This document shows positions 7,871 through 15,960 of a stretch of 64,000 nucleotides of DNA, in pieces. The stretch's first letter is position 1. Each line of letters starts with the position of its first letter. A program made the translations under genes and the position numbers. The stretch covers positions 1 through 64,000 of the forward strand of contig CAZAPG010000025.1 of the NCBI GenBank assembly GCA_964486935.1, read 5' to 3'. Source of the stretch: CAZAPG01 sp964486935 (lineage in GTDB: Bacteria > Chloroflexota > Anaerolineae > 4572-78 > J111). The notes beneath the pieces were generated by a model that saw nothing but the letters and a program-made list of their open reading frames with translations, searched no databases and was not told the origin of the DNA.

Positions 7871-9067
7871 ATGGCCAAAGAGCAATTTGTAAGAGATAAA
7901 CCACATGTGAACGTGGGGACGATAGGACACGTAGACCATGGCAAAACGACGCTGACGGCGGCAATCACCAAAACATTGAGTATGAAAGGGATGGCGGACT
8001 TTCGGGCATTCGACCAGATAGACAACGCGCCGGAAGAGAAAGCGCGGGGGATCACGATTGCGATTGCCCACGTGGAGTACCAAACGGAGAAGCGGCACTA
8101 CGCCCACGTGGATTGTCCGGGGCACGCGGATTACATCAAGAACATGATCACCGGGGCGGCGCAGATGGATGGGGCGATTTTGGTGGTGAGCGCGCCGGAT
8201 GGGCCGATGCCGCAGACGCGGGAACACATTTTGTTAGCGCGGCAGGTGGAAGTGCCGGCGATGGTAGTGTTCTTGAACAAAGTGGATATGATGGATGACG
8301 AGGAGTTGTTAGAGTTGGTGGAGTTGGAGTTGCGGGAGTTGTTGAGCAGCTACGACTTTCCTGGGGATGAGATACCGATCATTCGGGGGAGCGCGTTGGC
8401 GGCGTTGGAAGCGCCGAAAGATTTGAGCCATGAGGCGTACCAACCGATCTTAGCGTTGATGGAGGCGGTAGACAGCTATATTCCGACGCCGGAGCGGGAG
8501 GTAGACAAACCGTTTCTGATGCCGGTGGAAGATGTGTTCAGCATCAAAGGGCGGGGGACGGTAGCGACGGGTCGGGTGGAGCGAGGCAAGGTGCGGGTGA
8601 ACGAAGAGATTGAGATCGTGGGGTTGAAAGAGACGCGGAAAGTGGTATGCACGGGAGTGGAGATGTTCCGCAAGATACTGGACGAAGGGGTCGCTGGGGA
8701 CAATATTGGGGTGTTGTTGCGGGGGATCGACCGGGACGAGATTGAGCGGGGGCAGGTGTTAGCCAAGCCGAAGAGCATCACGCCGCACACGACCTTTCGG
8801 TGTCAGGTGTATGTGTTGAAGAAAGAGGAGGGGGGGCGGCACACGCCGTTTTTCAAAGGGTATCGGCCGCAGTTTTACATTCGGACGATGGATGTGACGG
8901 GGGAAGTGCAGTTGCCGGAAGGAGTAGAGATGGTGATGCCTGGGGACAATGTGGAGTTGGGGGTGAAGTTGATTGTGCCGGTGGCGTTGGAAGAGGGGTC
9001 GAAGTTTGCGATCCGAGAAGGTGGGCGGACAGTTGGCGCCGGTGTCATCACCAAAATTATCGAATAA
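7871..9067 (+). CDS. tuf: Elongation factor Tu
   Basis: EF-Tu delivers aminoacyl-tRNA to the ribosomal A site. The 398-aa product has GHVDHGKTT (G1), RGITIAIAHVEY (switch I), DCPGHADY (G3) and NKVDMMDD (G4), followed by two beta-barrel domains ending GAGVITKIIE. The start is fixed by AAGGAG at 7859-7864. Codon use is strikingly different from the neighbours. From about 8000 to 9020 Gly is almost always GGG, Ala GCG, Pro CCG, Arg CGG and Leu TTG, whereas fusA and rpsJ favour GGC, GCC, CCC and CGC; the last 15 codons return to the host pattern. This suggests recombination or gene conversion within a correctly placed gene. It has its own promoter and leader. Confidence 0.98.
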   Translation: MAKEQFVRDKPHVNVGTIGHVDHGKTTLTAAITKTLSMKGMADFRAFDQIDNAPEEKARGITIAIAHVEYQTEKRHYAHVDCPGHADYIKNMITGAAQMDGAILVVSAPDGPMPQTREHILLARQVEVPAMVVFLNKVDMMDDEELLELVELELRELLSSYDFPGDEIPIIRGSALAALEAPKDLSHEAYQPILALMEAVDSYIPTPEREVDKPFLMPVEDVFSIKGRGTVATGRVERGKVRVNEEIEIVGLKETRKVVCTGVEMFRKILDEGVAGDNIGVLLRGIDRDEIERGQVLAKPKSITPHTTFRCQVYVLKKEEGGRHTPFFKGYRPQFYIRTMDVTGEVQLPEGVEMVMPGDNVELGVKLIVPVALEEGSKFAIREGGRTVGAGVITKIIE

Positions 9068-9090
9068 TTTGATTGCCAAACGGAGCAGAC

Positions 9091-9396
9091 ATGGCCAAGC
9101 ATAGAATCAGAATTCGCTTAAAAGCTTACGATCATCGGGTGTTGGACCAGTCGGTGCGACAAATTGTCGACACGGCTGAACGCACGGGTGCAGTGGTGGT
9201 AGGGCCGGTTCCGCTCCCCACCAAAGTTGAAAAATTTACCGTTATCCGGTCGCCGTTTATTGACAAGGACTCTCGCGAGCAGTTTGAGATTCGCACCCAT
9301 AAACGGTTGATCGACGTAGTTGATCCAAAATCTAAAACTATTGATGCCCTGGTTCGGCTCAACCTGCCGGCCGGCGTGGATGTCGAAATTAAATAA
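9091..9396 (+). CDS. rpsJ: 30S ribosomal protein S10
   Basis: S10 is a head protein of the 30S subunit and, in many bacteria, partners NusB in antitermination. The 101-aa product begins MAKHRIRIRLKAYDHRVLDQ and contains PLPTKVEKFTVIRSPF, both diagnostic. The ATG at 9091 is chosen over an in-frame TTG at 9073 because it gives the family N-terminus; GGAGC stands just upstream. It is the first gene of the S10 block, 23 bp after tuf, so it is probably co-transcribed with tuf. Confidence 0.97.
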   Translation: MAKHRIRIRLKAYDHRVLDQSVRQIVDTAERTGAVVVGPVPLPTKVEKFTVIRSPFIDKDSREQFEIRTHKRLIDVVDPKSKTIDALVRLNLPAGVDVEIK

Positions 9397-9514
9397 TTTT
9401 GACAGACTTCTATTACACCCACCATTTAAGTTTTAAGATTTTATGAAAGGGGAAAGAAGTGAGGGATGATGAGGTGTGCTAAAAGCGCACCTGCCAGTTC
9501 CTGCTTCTAAGGGT

Positions 9515-10147
9515 ATGATGAAGGGATTACTGGGTAAAAAATTGGGAATGACTCAGATATTTGATGAAGATGGGACTGTGGTGCCCATTACCATTATTGA
9601 AGCTGGGCCATGCTACATAACTCAAAAAAAGACAGCAGAAAAAGATGGTTACAACGCCATTCAAGTGGGTTTTGGCGAGGCGCGTGAGAATAAACTGAAA
9701 AAACCCATTGCCGGCCATCTGAAAAAATCCGGCGCGCCGGCAGTAAAATACCTGCGCGAGTTTCATGTGTCTGACCCCAATGAATATGAAGAAGGGCAAG
9801 CTATTGATGTGTCCATCTTTAAAGTTGGGGATAAGGTAGACGTAACCGGAACCAGTAAAGGCAAAGGCTTTGCCGGCGTTGTAAAACGCCACCATTTCAG
9901 GGGAGGCCCCAAAACGCACGGCCAATCCGACCGGTGGCGCGCCCCTGGCTCGGTAGGGGCCGGCTCTACCCCTGGCCGGGTATTCAAAGGGGTACGAATG
10001 GCCGGTCGAATGGGCGGCGAGCGCGTCACCGTGCAAAATTTAAGAATAGCCCTGGTTGATCCCGAAAAGAATATTTTGGGGATAAAGGGCGCTGTGCCTG
10101 GCGCTAAAAACGGCCTAATCATCATCAGCGAAGCCGCAAAGGGCTAA
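9515..10147 (+). CDS. rplC: 50S ribosomal protein L3
   Basis: L3 is an early assembly protein whose loop reaches the peptidyl transferase centre. The product (210 aa from 9515) starts with LLGKKLGMTQIF and carries the long central loop GGPKTHGQSDRWRAPGS and MGGERVTVQNL. Two adjacent ATGs (9515 and 9518) are possible starts. The upstream in-frame GTG at 9476 would add about 13 atypical residues and lies within a small hairpin (GTGTGC/GCGCAC), so I rejected it. It is separated from rpsJ by 118 bp. Confidence 0.95.
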   Translation: MMKGLLGKKLGMTQIFDEDGTVVPITIIEAGPCYITQKKTAEKDGYNAIQVGFGEARENKLKKPIAGHLKKSGAPAVKYLREFHVSDPNEYEEGQAIDVSIFKVGDKVDVTGTSKGKGFAGVVKRHHFRGGPKTHGQSDRWRAPGSVGAGSTPGRVFKGVRMAGRMGGERVTVQNLRIALVDPEKNILGIKGAVPGAKNGLIIISEAAKG

Positions 10148-10168
10148 TGCATACTTGAGGTTTGAACC

Positions 10169-10789
10169 ATGAAAGTTGATGTTAAAAATACCGAAGGTAA
10201 AAAAGTAGAAGAGTTGGACCTGAAGGATGAAGTGTTTGGTATCGAGCCAAACAAGGCCGTGATGCATCAGGCGCTTGTGCGCCAGCAAGCCAATGCCCGT
10301 TTGGGAACTCACAAAACCAAAACGCGCGGCGAAGTTAGGGGAACAACCGCCAAGTGGTACCGGCAAAAAGGCACTGGGCGCGCCCGGCACGGCGACCGTA
10401 AAGCCAACATTTTTGTCGGCGGCGGGCAGGTCCACAAACCCCAACCCCGCGATTATACCCAAAAAATGCCCCGAAAAATGCGCCGGTTGGCCCTGTGTTC
10501 GGCGCTATCGGCCAAAGCCGCCGCCAACGAAATTGTGGTGCTGGACCAGCTATTGCTGGACGCGCCAAAAACCGCCGAGATTTTGGATGTCTTGACCAAT
10601 CTTGAAATCAACGGCAGCGCGGTTATTTTATTGCCCGAACGCGACGAAAACCTTGAAAAAAGCGTTCGGAACCTGGATGCCGTTAAAACGCTACGGGCCA
10701 GCTATCTGAATGTTCGTGACCTGCTGGGCCACGATTACCTGATTATGCTCAAAGGTTCCCTGCCCATTATCGAAGGCTTTTTAGGGTAA
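10169..10789 (+). CDS. rplD: 50S ribosomal protein L4
   Basis: L4 binds 23S rRNA domain I and lines the nascent-peptide exit tunnel. The 206-aa protein shows the internal tunnel loop with KWYRQKGTGRARHGDRKANIF and GGGQVHKPQPRDY, the region where macrolide-resistance changes occur, and no obvious aberration is present. It starts 21 bp after rplC, and rplW follows 24 bp after it. In gamma-proteobacteria L4 autoregulates the S10 operon; no such leader is recognisable upstream of rpsJ here. Confidence 0.96.
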   Translation: MKVDVKNTEGKKVEELDLKDEVFGIEPNKAVMHQALVRQQANARLGTHKTKTRGEVRGTTAKWYRQKGTGRARHGDRKANIFVGGGQVHKPQPRDYTQKMPRKMRRLALCSALSAKAAANEIVVLDQLLLDAPKTAEILDVLTNLEINGSAVILLPERDENLEKSVRNLDAVKTLRASYLNVRDLLGHDYLIMLKGSLPIIEGFLG

Positions 10790-10813
10790 TAGGGGCTGAG
10801 AGGAGAAATTCTC

Positions 10814-11107
10814 ATGGAAATGAATCCGTACCAAGTCATCATTCGCCCCGTTATTACCGAAAAGAGCAACATTGCTTCTGCCTACGGGCAGTACACCTTT
10901 TTGGTAGACCGACGGGCTAACAAGGTAGAAATTGCCGAGGCAGTCGCTTATATATTTGATGTTGATGTGGTCAAGGTAAGGGTAATCAACCATCCGGCCA
11001 AATTTGGCCGCTGGGGACGCAAGCGCGTTCAACGCAAATCGGCCACCAAAAAGGCCATCGTTACCCTGCCGCCCGGTCAGAGAATTGAGGCGTTTGAAGG
11101 AGTCTAA
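10814..11107 (+). CDS. rplW: 50S ribosomal protein L23
   Basis: L23 lies at the tunnel exit and is the docking site for trigger factor and SRP. The 97-aa product contains IIRPVITEKSNIAS, FLVDRRANKVEIAEAV and FGRWGRKRVQRKS, all typical. The ATG at 10814 is preceded by GAGGAG and a short palindrome (GAGAAATTCTC) that could partly mask it. Position between rplD and rplB is the standard order. Confidence 0.95.
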   Translation: MEMNPYQVIIRPVITEKSNIASAYGQYTFLVDRRANKVEIAEAVAYIFDVDVVKVRVINHPAKFGRWGRKRVQRKSATKKAIVTLPPGQRIEAFEGV

Positions 11108-11146
11108 GCCTGGTTTCTGGTAATTCAGAAAAAGTAGGGAAAAATT

Positions 11147-11983
11147 ATGCCTGTAAAAGTTTACAAACCAACCTCACCCGGACGCCGCAATATGTCGGTG
11201 TCAACCTTTGAAGAAATTACATCTGTTGCGCCCGAAAAAAGCCTGCTGGCCCCGCTAAAAAAGAGCGCCGGGCGCAACAATCAGGGACGCATTACCGTGC
11301 GGCATCGCGGGGGTGGACACAAGCGGCGCTACAGAATTATTGATTTTAAGCGCGACAAGCACAGCGTGCCGGCCCTGGTTTCCACTATTGAGTACGACCC
11401 CAACCGCACGGCCCGGATTGCCCTGCTAACCTACGCCGATGGCGAAAAGCGCTACATTTTAGCCCCCGATGGGCTGCAAGTTGGCGACCGGCTGATGTCT
11501 GGCCCCGACGCCGAAATTAGAACCGGCAATGCGCTGCCAATTTATCGCATTCCTTTGGGTACGCAGTTGCACAACATTGAGCTTCAGCCCGGCAAAGGCG
11601 GACAACTGGCCCGCGCAGCCGGCACCTCGGCGCAGTTGCTGGCTAAAGAGGGAACTTATGCCCAGGTGCGTTTGCCCAGCGGCGAAGTGCGTTACATTAA
11701 CCAAAACTGCCTGGCAACTATTGGACAAATTGGCAATGCCGAACACGCCAACCTGTCGCTGGGTAAAGCCGGCCGCAAACGCTGGTTGGGCATTCGGCCT
11801 TCGGTGCGCGGCTCGGCCATGGACCCCAATAGCCACCCGCACGGCGGCGGCGAAGGGGCAGCGCCTATTGGTATGCCGGGGCCAAAAACCCCCTGGGGTA
11901 AACCTACTTTGGGCGCTAAAACCCGTCGGAATAAAATGACCGACAAATATATTGTTCGCCGCAGACGTAAAAAGCGAAGATAA
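11147..11983 (+). CDS. rplB: 50S ribosomal protein L2
   Basis: L2 is required for subunit association and peptidyl transferase activity. The 278-aa protein has the OB-fold/SH3-like body with RHRGGGHKRRYRIIDFKR, and the conserved C-terminal segment VRGSAMDPNSHPHGGGEG with the key histidine. It ends in a very basic tail, KYIVRRRRKKRR. Length and order (rplW-rplB-rpsS) are canonical. Confidence 0.97.
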   Translation: MPVKVYKPTSPGRRNMSVSTFEEITSVAPEKSLLAPLKKSAGRNNQGRITVRHRGGGHKRRYRIIDFKRDKHSVPALVSTIEYDPNRTARIALLTYADGEKRYILAPDGLQVGDRLMSGPDAEIRTGNALPIYRIPLGTQLHNIELQPGKGGQLARAAGTSAQLLAKEGTYAQVRLPSGEVRYINQNCLATIGQIGNAEHANLSLGKAGRKRWLGIRPSVRGSAMDPNSHPHGGGEGAAPIGMPGPKTPWGKPTLGAKTRRNKMTDKYIVRRRRKKRR

Positions 11984-12011
11984 GCCAGGCGGGATAAGGA
12001 GACATTAATCC

Positions 12012-12287
12012 ATGACACGATCTTTGAAAAAAGGCCCTTTTGTTCAGCCTAAACTGCTTAAAAAAATAGAAGCCATGAATGCGGCCGGAGAAAAGCGGGT
12101 TATCCGCACCTGGTCTCGGGCCAGCACCATCTTTCCGCAAATGGTGGGACACACCATTGCCATTCACGATGGGCGTCGCCATGTACCCATTTACATTACC
12201 GAAAACATGGTGGGCCACCGGTTGGGTGAATTTGTGCCGACTCGCTATTTTAGAGGGCACGTGGCTAAAGAGAAGAAAGTTCGCTAG
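12012..12287 (+). CDS. rpsS: 30S ribosomal protein S19
   Basis: S19 forms a complex with S13 in the 30S head and contacts the A-site tRNA region. The 91-aa product starts MTRSLKKGPFVQPKLL and contains TWSRASTIFPQMVGHTIAIH and the conserved TRYFRGHVAKEKK end. It is preceded by AAGGAGACATTA. Standard position between rplB and rplV. Confidence 0.96.
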   Translation: MTRSLKKGPFVQPKLLKKIEAMNAAGEKRVIRTWSRASTIFPQMVGHTIAIHDGRRHVPIYITENMVGHRLGEFVPTRYFRGHVAKEKKVR

Positions 12288-12321
12288 GGTTTTAAAATTT
12301 TGGTAAAAAGGTAATTTAACT

Positions 12322-12693
12322 ATGGCCGATTTTCAAGTGAAAGCAGTAACCAAATATGTTTTGATGGCTCCGCTGAAAGTGCGCCGCGTTGTTAACGGTA
12401 TCAGAGGGATGCGGGCCGAAGAAGCGCTGGAAGTGCTAAATCTGCTGCCTCAGGCGGCGGCGGTTCCGGTATATAAAACCGTTAAAAGCGCGCTGGCCAA
12501 CGCCGAAGAGAATTACGCGCTCGACCCGGAAGATATGGTGATTGCCGAGATTCGGGTTGACGAAGGTCCCCGCCTTCGCCGGGCAAGGTACGGCGCGCGG
12601 GGACGGTTTAAGCCCATTAAAAAGCGCATGTCTCATATTACGGTTATTTTAGAAGAAGACGAAAGCGCGTATCAACACGCCGCAGAGGCATAG
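12322..12693 (+). CDS. rplV: 50S ribosomal protein L22
   Basis: L22 binds all domains of 23S rRNA and its beta-hairpin lines the exit tunnel. The 123-aa product has the family signature region ALANAEENYALDPEDMVIAE and the hairpin segment GPRLRRARYGARGRFKPI, followed by KKRMSHITVILEE. A short acidic tail follows. No macrolide-type deletion is apparent in the hairpin. It lies 34 bp after rpsS. Confidence 0.95.
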   Translation: MADFQVKAVTKYVLMAPLKVRRVVNGIRGMRAEEALEVLNLLPQAAAVPVYKTVKSALANAEENYALDPEDMVIAEIRVDEGPRLRRARYGARGRFKPIKKRMSHITVILEEDESAYQHAAEA

Positions 12694-12760
12694 TTTGTAC
12701 GCTGAGACCAGAAGCGGTTTTTGCTTAATCACCTTTAATTAGCGCAGAAGGAGTAGGGAT

Positions 12761-13441
12761 TTGGGTCGCAAAGTTCATCCATTAGGGTTTAGATTAGGGG
12801 TCATTAAAGACCATCGCGCCCGCTGGTACGCCGAAGGCCAGGAATACCGCGATTTGCTGGAAGAGGACCTGGCTATTCGCCAGTTGGTGCGCGACATTCA
12901 CGAGCGCGGTTCAATTGCCGATATTGAAATTGAACGTTTACCGGCGGCCAAGCAGGTATCGGTAAAAATTCATACCTCTAAGCCGGGGGTGGTTATTGGC
13001 CGAAAAGGGGCGGCGGTAAATCAGTTGCGCAAGCAGCTAGAAGACTTAACCGATAAAAAAGTTCATATCGACGTGATTGAGGTTGAAAACCCCGACCTGA
13101 ATGCCCACCTGATTGGCGAAAGCATTGCCTTACAGCTTGAGCGCCGTATTTCTCACAAACGGGCTATGAAACAGGCGGTGCGGCGGGCTATCAAGGCCGG
13201 GGCCGAGGGAATTATGATTACTTGCGCCGGCCGGTTGAGCGGAGCAGATATGGCCCGGCGTGAAACTCAGCGCGAAGGCCAGGTACCGCGACACACTCTG
13301 CGCGCCGATATTGATTACGCCAACGTAGAGGCGCTAACTACATTCAGTAAAATTGGTATTAAAGTTTGGGTATACAAAGGCGAAATATTGCCAAAACCCA
13401 AAGAAGAAGCGCAGCCCATGGGGGCCTACGTTTCGCCTTAA
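12761..13441 (+). CDS. rpsC: 30S ribosomal protein S3
   Basis: S3 lies at the mRNA entry channel and contributes to helicase activity. The 226-aa product starts MGRKVHPLGFRLGVIKDHRA, has the type-II KH domain motif GVVIGRKGAAV and the C-terminal domain GRLSGADMARRETQREGQVP. It uses a TTG start at 12761, supported by AAGGAG at about 12748-12753. A gap of 83 bp separates it from rplP. Confidence 0.96.
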   Translation: MGRKVHPLGFRLGVIKDHRARWYAEGQEYRDLLEEDLAIRQLVRDIHERGSIADIEIERLPAAKQVSVKIHTSKPGVVIGRKGAAVNQLRKQLEDLTDKKVHIDVIEVENPDLNAHLIGESIALQLERRISHKRAMKQAVRRAIKAGAEGIMITCAGRLSGADMARRETQREGQVPRHTLRADIDYANVEALTTFSKIGIKVWVYKGEILPKPKEEAQPMGAYVSP

Positions 13442-13524
13442 TTTTGCCAACCGGTATTTGAATTACCTGTTGCCTGATAAACAACCCTACCGTAGAACGG
13501 CGGTTAAGAGACGAGGTTTGTATT

Positions 13525-13935
13525 ATGTTAATGCCTAAGCGTGTCAAATATAGAAAACAAATGCGAGGCCGCATGAGAGGCCGGGCCACTCGCGGTTCTG
13601 ATGTATCTTTTGGCGAATATGGTTTGCAGGCGGTTGAACCGTGCTGGATGACCAGCCGCCAGATTGAGGCGGCTCGCCGGGCTATTGTGCGCTACGTGCG
13701 CCGGGGTGGTAAGGTTTGGATTCGTATTTTCCCGGATAAACCGGTTACAGCTAAACCCGCCGAAACCCGTATGGGTAGCGGTAAAGGTTCTGTGGACCAT
13801 TGGGTGGCGGTCATCAAGCCGGGCCGCGTTCTGTTTGAAATTGCCGGCGTGTCAGAAGAAGCTGCCAAAGAAGCTATGCGGCTGGCCGCGCACAAACTGC
13901 CCATTAAAACCCAATTTGTGCGCCGGGCAGGATAG
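13525..13935 (+). CDS. rplP: 50S ribosomal protein L16
   Basis: L16 organises the A-site side of the 50S subunit. The 136-aa product has PKRVKYRKQMRGRMRG, SFGEYGLQAVEPCWM and ETRMGSGKGSVDHWVAV. Two in-frame ATGs are available (13525 and 13531); the first is better placed relative to GACGAGG upstream. rpmC follows after 11 bp, suggesting coupled translation. Confidence 0.95.
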   Translation: MLMPKRVKYRKQMRGRMRGRATRGSDVSFGEYGLQAVEPCWMTSRQIEAARRAIVRYVRRGGKVWIRIFPDKPVTAKPAETRMGSGKGSVDHWVAVIKPGRVLFEIAGVSEEAAKEAMRLAAHKLPIKTQFVRRAG

Positions 13936-13946
13936 GAGTATTAAGC

Positions 13947-14147
13947 ATGAACGCATTTGAAGTTAGAAATATGACCGATGCCGAGATTAACACCAAGCTG
14001 GAAGAGATTCACGAAGAGTTGTTCAATCTGCGGTTTCAATATTCAATTGGGCAGGTCAGAGATACCAACCGGTTCACTGCGCTCAAAAAAGATATCGCTC
14101 GCCTTAAAACCGTTTTAAGAGAGCGCCGGTTGGCTCAAACACAATAA
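13947..14147 (+). CDS. rpmC: 50S ribosomal protein L29
   Basis: L29 is a small helical-hairpin protein at the tunnel exit. The 66-aa product contains the helical pair around EEIHEELFNLRFQYSIGQV and ALKKDIARLKTVLRER, which match the family. The ATG follows AGGAGTATTAAGC. After its stop comes an unusual 111-bp structured spacer before rpsQ. Confidence 0.94.
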   Translation: MNAFEVRNMTDAEINTKLEEIHEELFNLRFQYSIGQVRDTNRFTALKKDIARLKTVLRERRLAQTQ

Positions 14148-14154
14148 CCAGAGA

Positions 14155-14238
14155 GTGTGACAGCCCCTTTGCCTTCGGCAGCAGCGAGAATGAAAATGGA
14201 GTCCAAACCTTGGTTTGGCAGAGCAAGCTCTGGACTCC
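14155..14238 (+). repeat. SD-proximal repeat and branched RNA structure before rpsQ
   Basis: The segment begins TGTGACAG and contains GCGAGAATGAAAAT, a core shared with the tandem repeat at 30819-31123 and with 17612-17635. It then folds as a possible three-way junction: outer stem GGAGTCCA (14198-14205) with TGGACTCC (14231-14238), enclosing AACC/GGTT and GAGC/GCTC hairpins. It ends just before the Shine-Dalgarno sequence AGAGGAG of rpsQ. The repeat relationship is seen directly; a function is not known. Confidence 0.55.
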
Positions 14239-14258
14239 TATTTACAGAGGAGCAAGTA

Positions 14259-14540
14259 ATGGCTAGAGAGCGACGCAAAATTATGATTGGTCGCGTTACC
14301 AGCGACAAGATGGATAAAACAATTGTTGTTCAGGTTGAGCGATTAAAACGCCACACGCGCTATGGCAAGGTTATGCGCTTTCATAACAAGTACAAGGCTC
14401 ACGATGAGAACAACAGCGCCAAAACCGGCGACACGGTGAAGATAATCGAGTCGATGCCCAAAAGTAAAGAAAAACGATGGGCGCTGGTTGAAATTCTGGA
14501 AAGCCCGGCCATCTTCATCGAAGAAAGTTCCGAAGAGTAA
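14259..14540 (+). CDS. rpsQ: 30S ribosomal protein S17
   Basis: S17 is a primary 16S rRNA-binding protein with an OB fold. From the ATG at 14259 the product has 93 aa and starts MARERRKIMIGRVTSDKMDK, then TIVVQVERLKRHTRYGKVM and HDENNSAKTGDTVKIIES, all standard. A longer in-frame reading from 14157 would only translate the upstream repeat and ignores the AGAGGAG Shine-Dalgarno sequence at 14246-14252, so it is rejected. Confidence 0.96.
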   Translation: MARERRKIMIGRVTSDKMDKTIVVQVERLKRHTRYGKVMRFHNKYKAHDENNSAKTGDTVKIIESMPKSKEKRWALVEILESPAIFIEESSEE

Positions 14541-14567
14541 AACTACGTACCAGTGGAGTAACCAGCC

Positions 14568-14939
14568 ATGATACAGCAAGAGAGCCGCTTAAAGGTGGCA
14601 GATAATAGCGGGGCCAAAGAGGTTTTGTGCATTCAGGTGGTGGGTGGTTCCAGACGTCGCTATGCCCGCGTTGGCGATGTGATTGTAGCCACCGTTAAAC
14701 AGGCCGCTCCGCACAGCTCGGTTAAAAAGGGCGATGTGGTAAAAGCGGTGGTGGTGCGGACAACCAAAGAGATTAGCCGCACCGATGGCTCTTACATCAG
14801 GTTTGATGAAAACGCCGCCGTAATTTTAGATAACGAAGCCAGAAACCCGCGCGGCACCCGTATTTTTGGCCCCGTAGCCAGAGAACTGCGCGAAAAAGGT
14901 TTTATGAGAATAGTCTCTCTGGCTCCAGAAGTGCTTTAA
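14568..14939 (+). CDS. rplN: 50S ribosomal protein L14
   Basis: L14 forms part of the inter-subunit face with L19 and is the docking site of RsfS. The 123-aa product begins MIQQESRLKVADNSGAKEVL and contains RYARVGDVIVATVKQAAP and NPRGTRIFGPVARELREKGF. The usual length is 122 aa. The ATG follows GTGGAGTAACCAGCC. The spacer to rplX contains a long palindrome. Confidence 0.96.
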   Translation: MIQQESRLKVADNSGAKEVLCIQVVGGSRRRYARVGDVIVATVKQAAPHSSVKKGDVVKAVVVRTTKEISRTDGSYIRFDENAAVILDNEARNPRGTRIFGPVARELREKGFMRIVSLAPEVL

Positions 14940-14947
14940 TGAACTCT

Positions 14948-15009
14948 GTAGGACAGGTTGCTAACTTGTCAATAATTTAATTTATAAATAAGTTAGCAAC
15001 CTGCCCTAC
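14948..15009. repeat. Long intergenic palindrome between rplN and rplX
   Basis: A 20-nt arm (14948-14967, beginning GTAGGACAGGTTGC) pairs with 14990-15009, with a single mismatch, around an AT-rich loop of 22 nt. No T-run follows, so it is not a simple terminator. It is probably an intergenic palindromic repeat unit inserted into the spc block. Confidence 0.7.
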
Positions 15010-15030
15010 CACGTTAGAGGTAATTGCCAA

Positions 15031-15390
15031 ATGCAAAAAATAAAAAAGGGTGATACAGTTCAGGTAATTAGCGGCAACGAAATTGGCGCGCGCGGTCAGG
15101 TAGACCGCGTGATTAACGGGTGGAAAATAAACCGCCTGAACGAGCGCGTAGGCCGCGACCCCAACCAGGACAAAGTAGTGATAAAAGGGGTCAATATTCG
15201 CAAAAAGCACCAGCGACCCGTTAGCCAAACCCGAACCCAAACCGGCATTATTGATTTGGAAATGCCTGTCCATATCTCAAACGTAATGCTGGTGTGCCCC
15301 AGTTGCAGCGAAGCAGTTCGGGTTGGCTTTCGCTTGGAAGATGAAAAAAAGAAGCGTTACTGCAAGCGTTGTAACGCCACTATAGAATAG
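15031..15390 (+). CDS. rplX: 50S ribosomal protein L24
   Basis: L24 initiates 50S assembly and lies near the tunnel exit. The 119-aa product has an N-terminal KOW motif (IKKGDTVQVISGNEIGARG) and a C-terminal extension with two Cys pairs, CPSC and CKRC, which should bind zinc as a ribbon. The segment GIIDLEMPVHISNVMLV is typical. The form with cysteines is known in several phyla. It lies behind the palindrome at 14948. Confidence 0.95.
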   Translation: MQKIKKGDTVQVISGNEIGARGQVDRVINGWKINRLNERVGRDPNQDKVVIKGVNIRKKHQRPVSQTRTQTGIIDLEMPVHISNVMLVCPSCSEAVRVGFRLEDEKKKRYCKRCNATIE

Positions 15391-15411
15391 TCTTTTTGGT
15401 AAGGATAGACC

Positions 15412-15957
15412 ATGCCTCGGTTAAAAGATAGATACAAAGAAGAAATTGTTCCGGCAATGATGAAGGACTTTGGCTACTCAAACGTTCACCAGGTGCCTAA
15501 AATTTCCAAAGTGGTGGTGAATGTTGGTTTGGGCGAAGCCCTGCAAAATGCCAAAGCGCTGGAAAAAACCACCGGAGACATTATGATTATTACCGGCCAG
15601 CGCCCTGTAATTACTCGCTCCAGAAAGTCTATTGCCACCTTTAGATTGCGCGAAGGCAACCCAATTGGGGTTAAAGTTACGCTGCGCGGCAGCCGCATGT
15701 GGGATTTTCTTGACAGATTGCTCAATATCTCGCTGGCCCGCCAGCGCGACTTTCGGGGCGTATCGCCCGATAGCTTTGATGGGCGCGGCAATTACACCCT
15801 GGGCCTGGCCGAGCAACTGGTGTGGCCGGAAATTGAGTATGATAAAATTGACAAGGTGCGGGGTATGGAAATTAGCATAGTAACCACCGCCCAAAACGAC
15901 GACGAAGGCCACCGTTTGCTAACTTTGCTGGGGATGCCTTTTAGAAACAGGAGATAA
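15412..15957 (+). CDS. rplE: 50S ribosomal protein L5
   Basis: L5 binds 5S rRNA and forms a bridge to the 30S head. The 181-aa product has VVVNVGLGEALQNAK, ITGQRPVITRSRKSIATFRL and GRGNYTLGLAEQLVWPEIEY, and ends with the usual RLLTLLGMPFRNR. The ATG follows AAGGATAGACC. rpsN starts three bases after its stop codon. Confidence 0.97.
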   Translation: MPRLKDRYKEEIVPAMMKDFGYSNVHQVPKISKVVVNVGLGEALQNAKALEKTTGDIMIITGQRPVITRSRKSIATFRLREGNPIGVKVTLRGSRMWDFLDRLLNISLARQRDFRGVSPDSFDGRGNYTLGLAEQLVWPEIEYDKIDKVRGMEISIVTTAQNDDEGHRLLTLLGMPFRNRR

Positions 15958-15960
15958 GAT

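Noticed and set aside
8800..9072. Second protein-coding frame inside tuf
   Set aside because: The open alternative frames come from the G-ending codon bias of tuf and have no start signal or domain.
14157..14258. N-terminal extension of S17
   Set aside because: It would translate the upstream repeat and the branched RNA structure, and ignores the AGAGGAG site before 14259.
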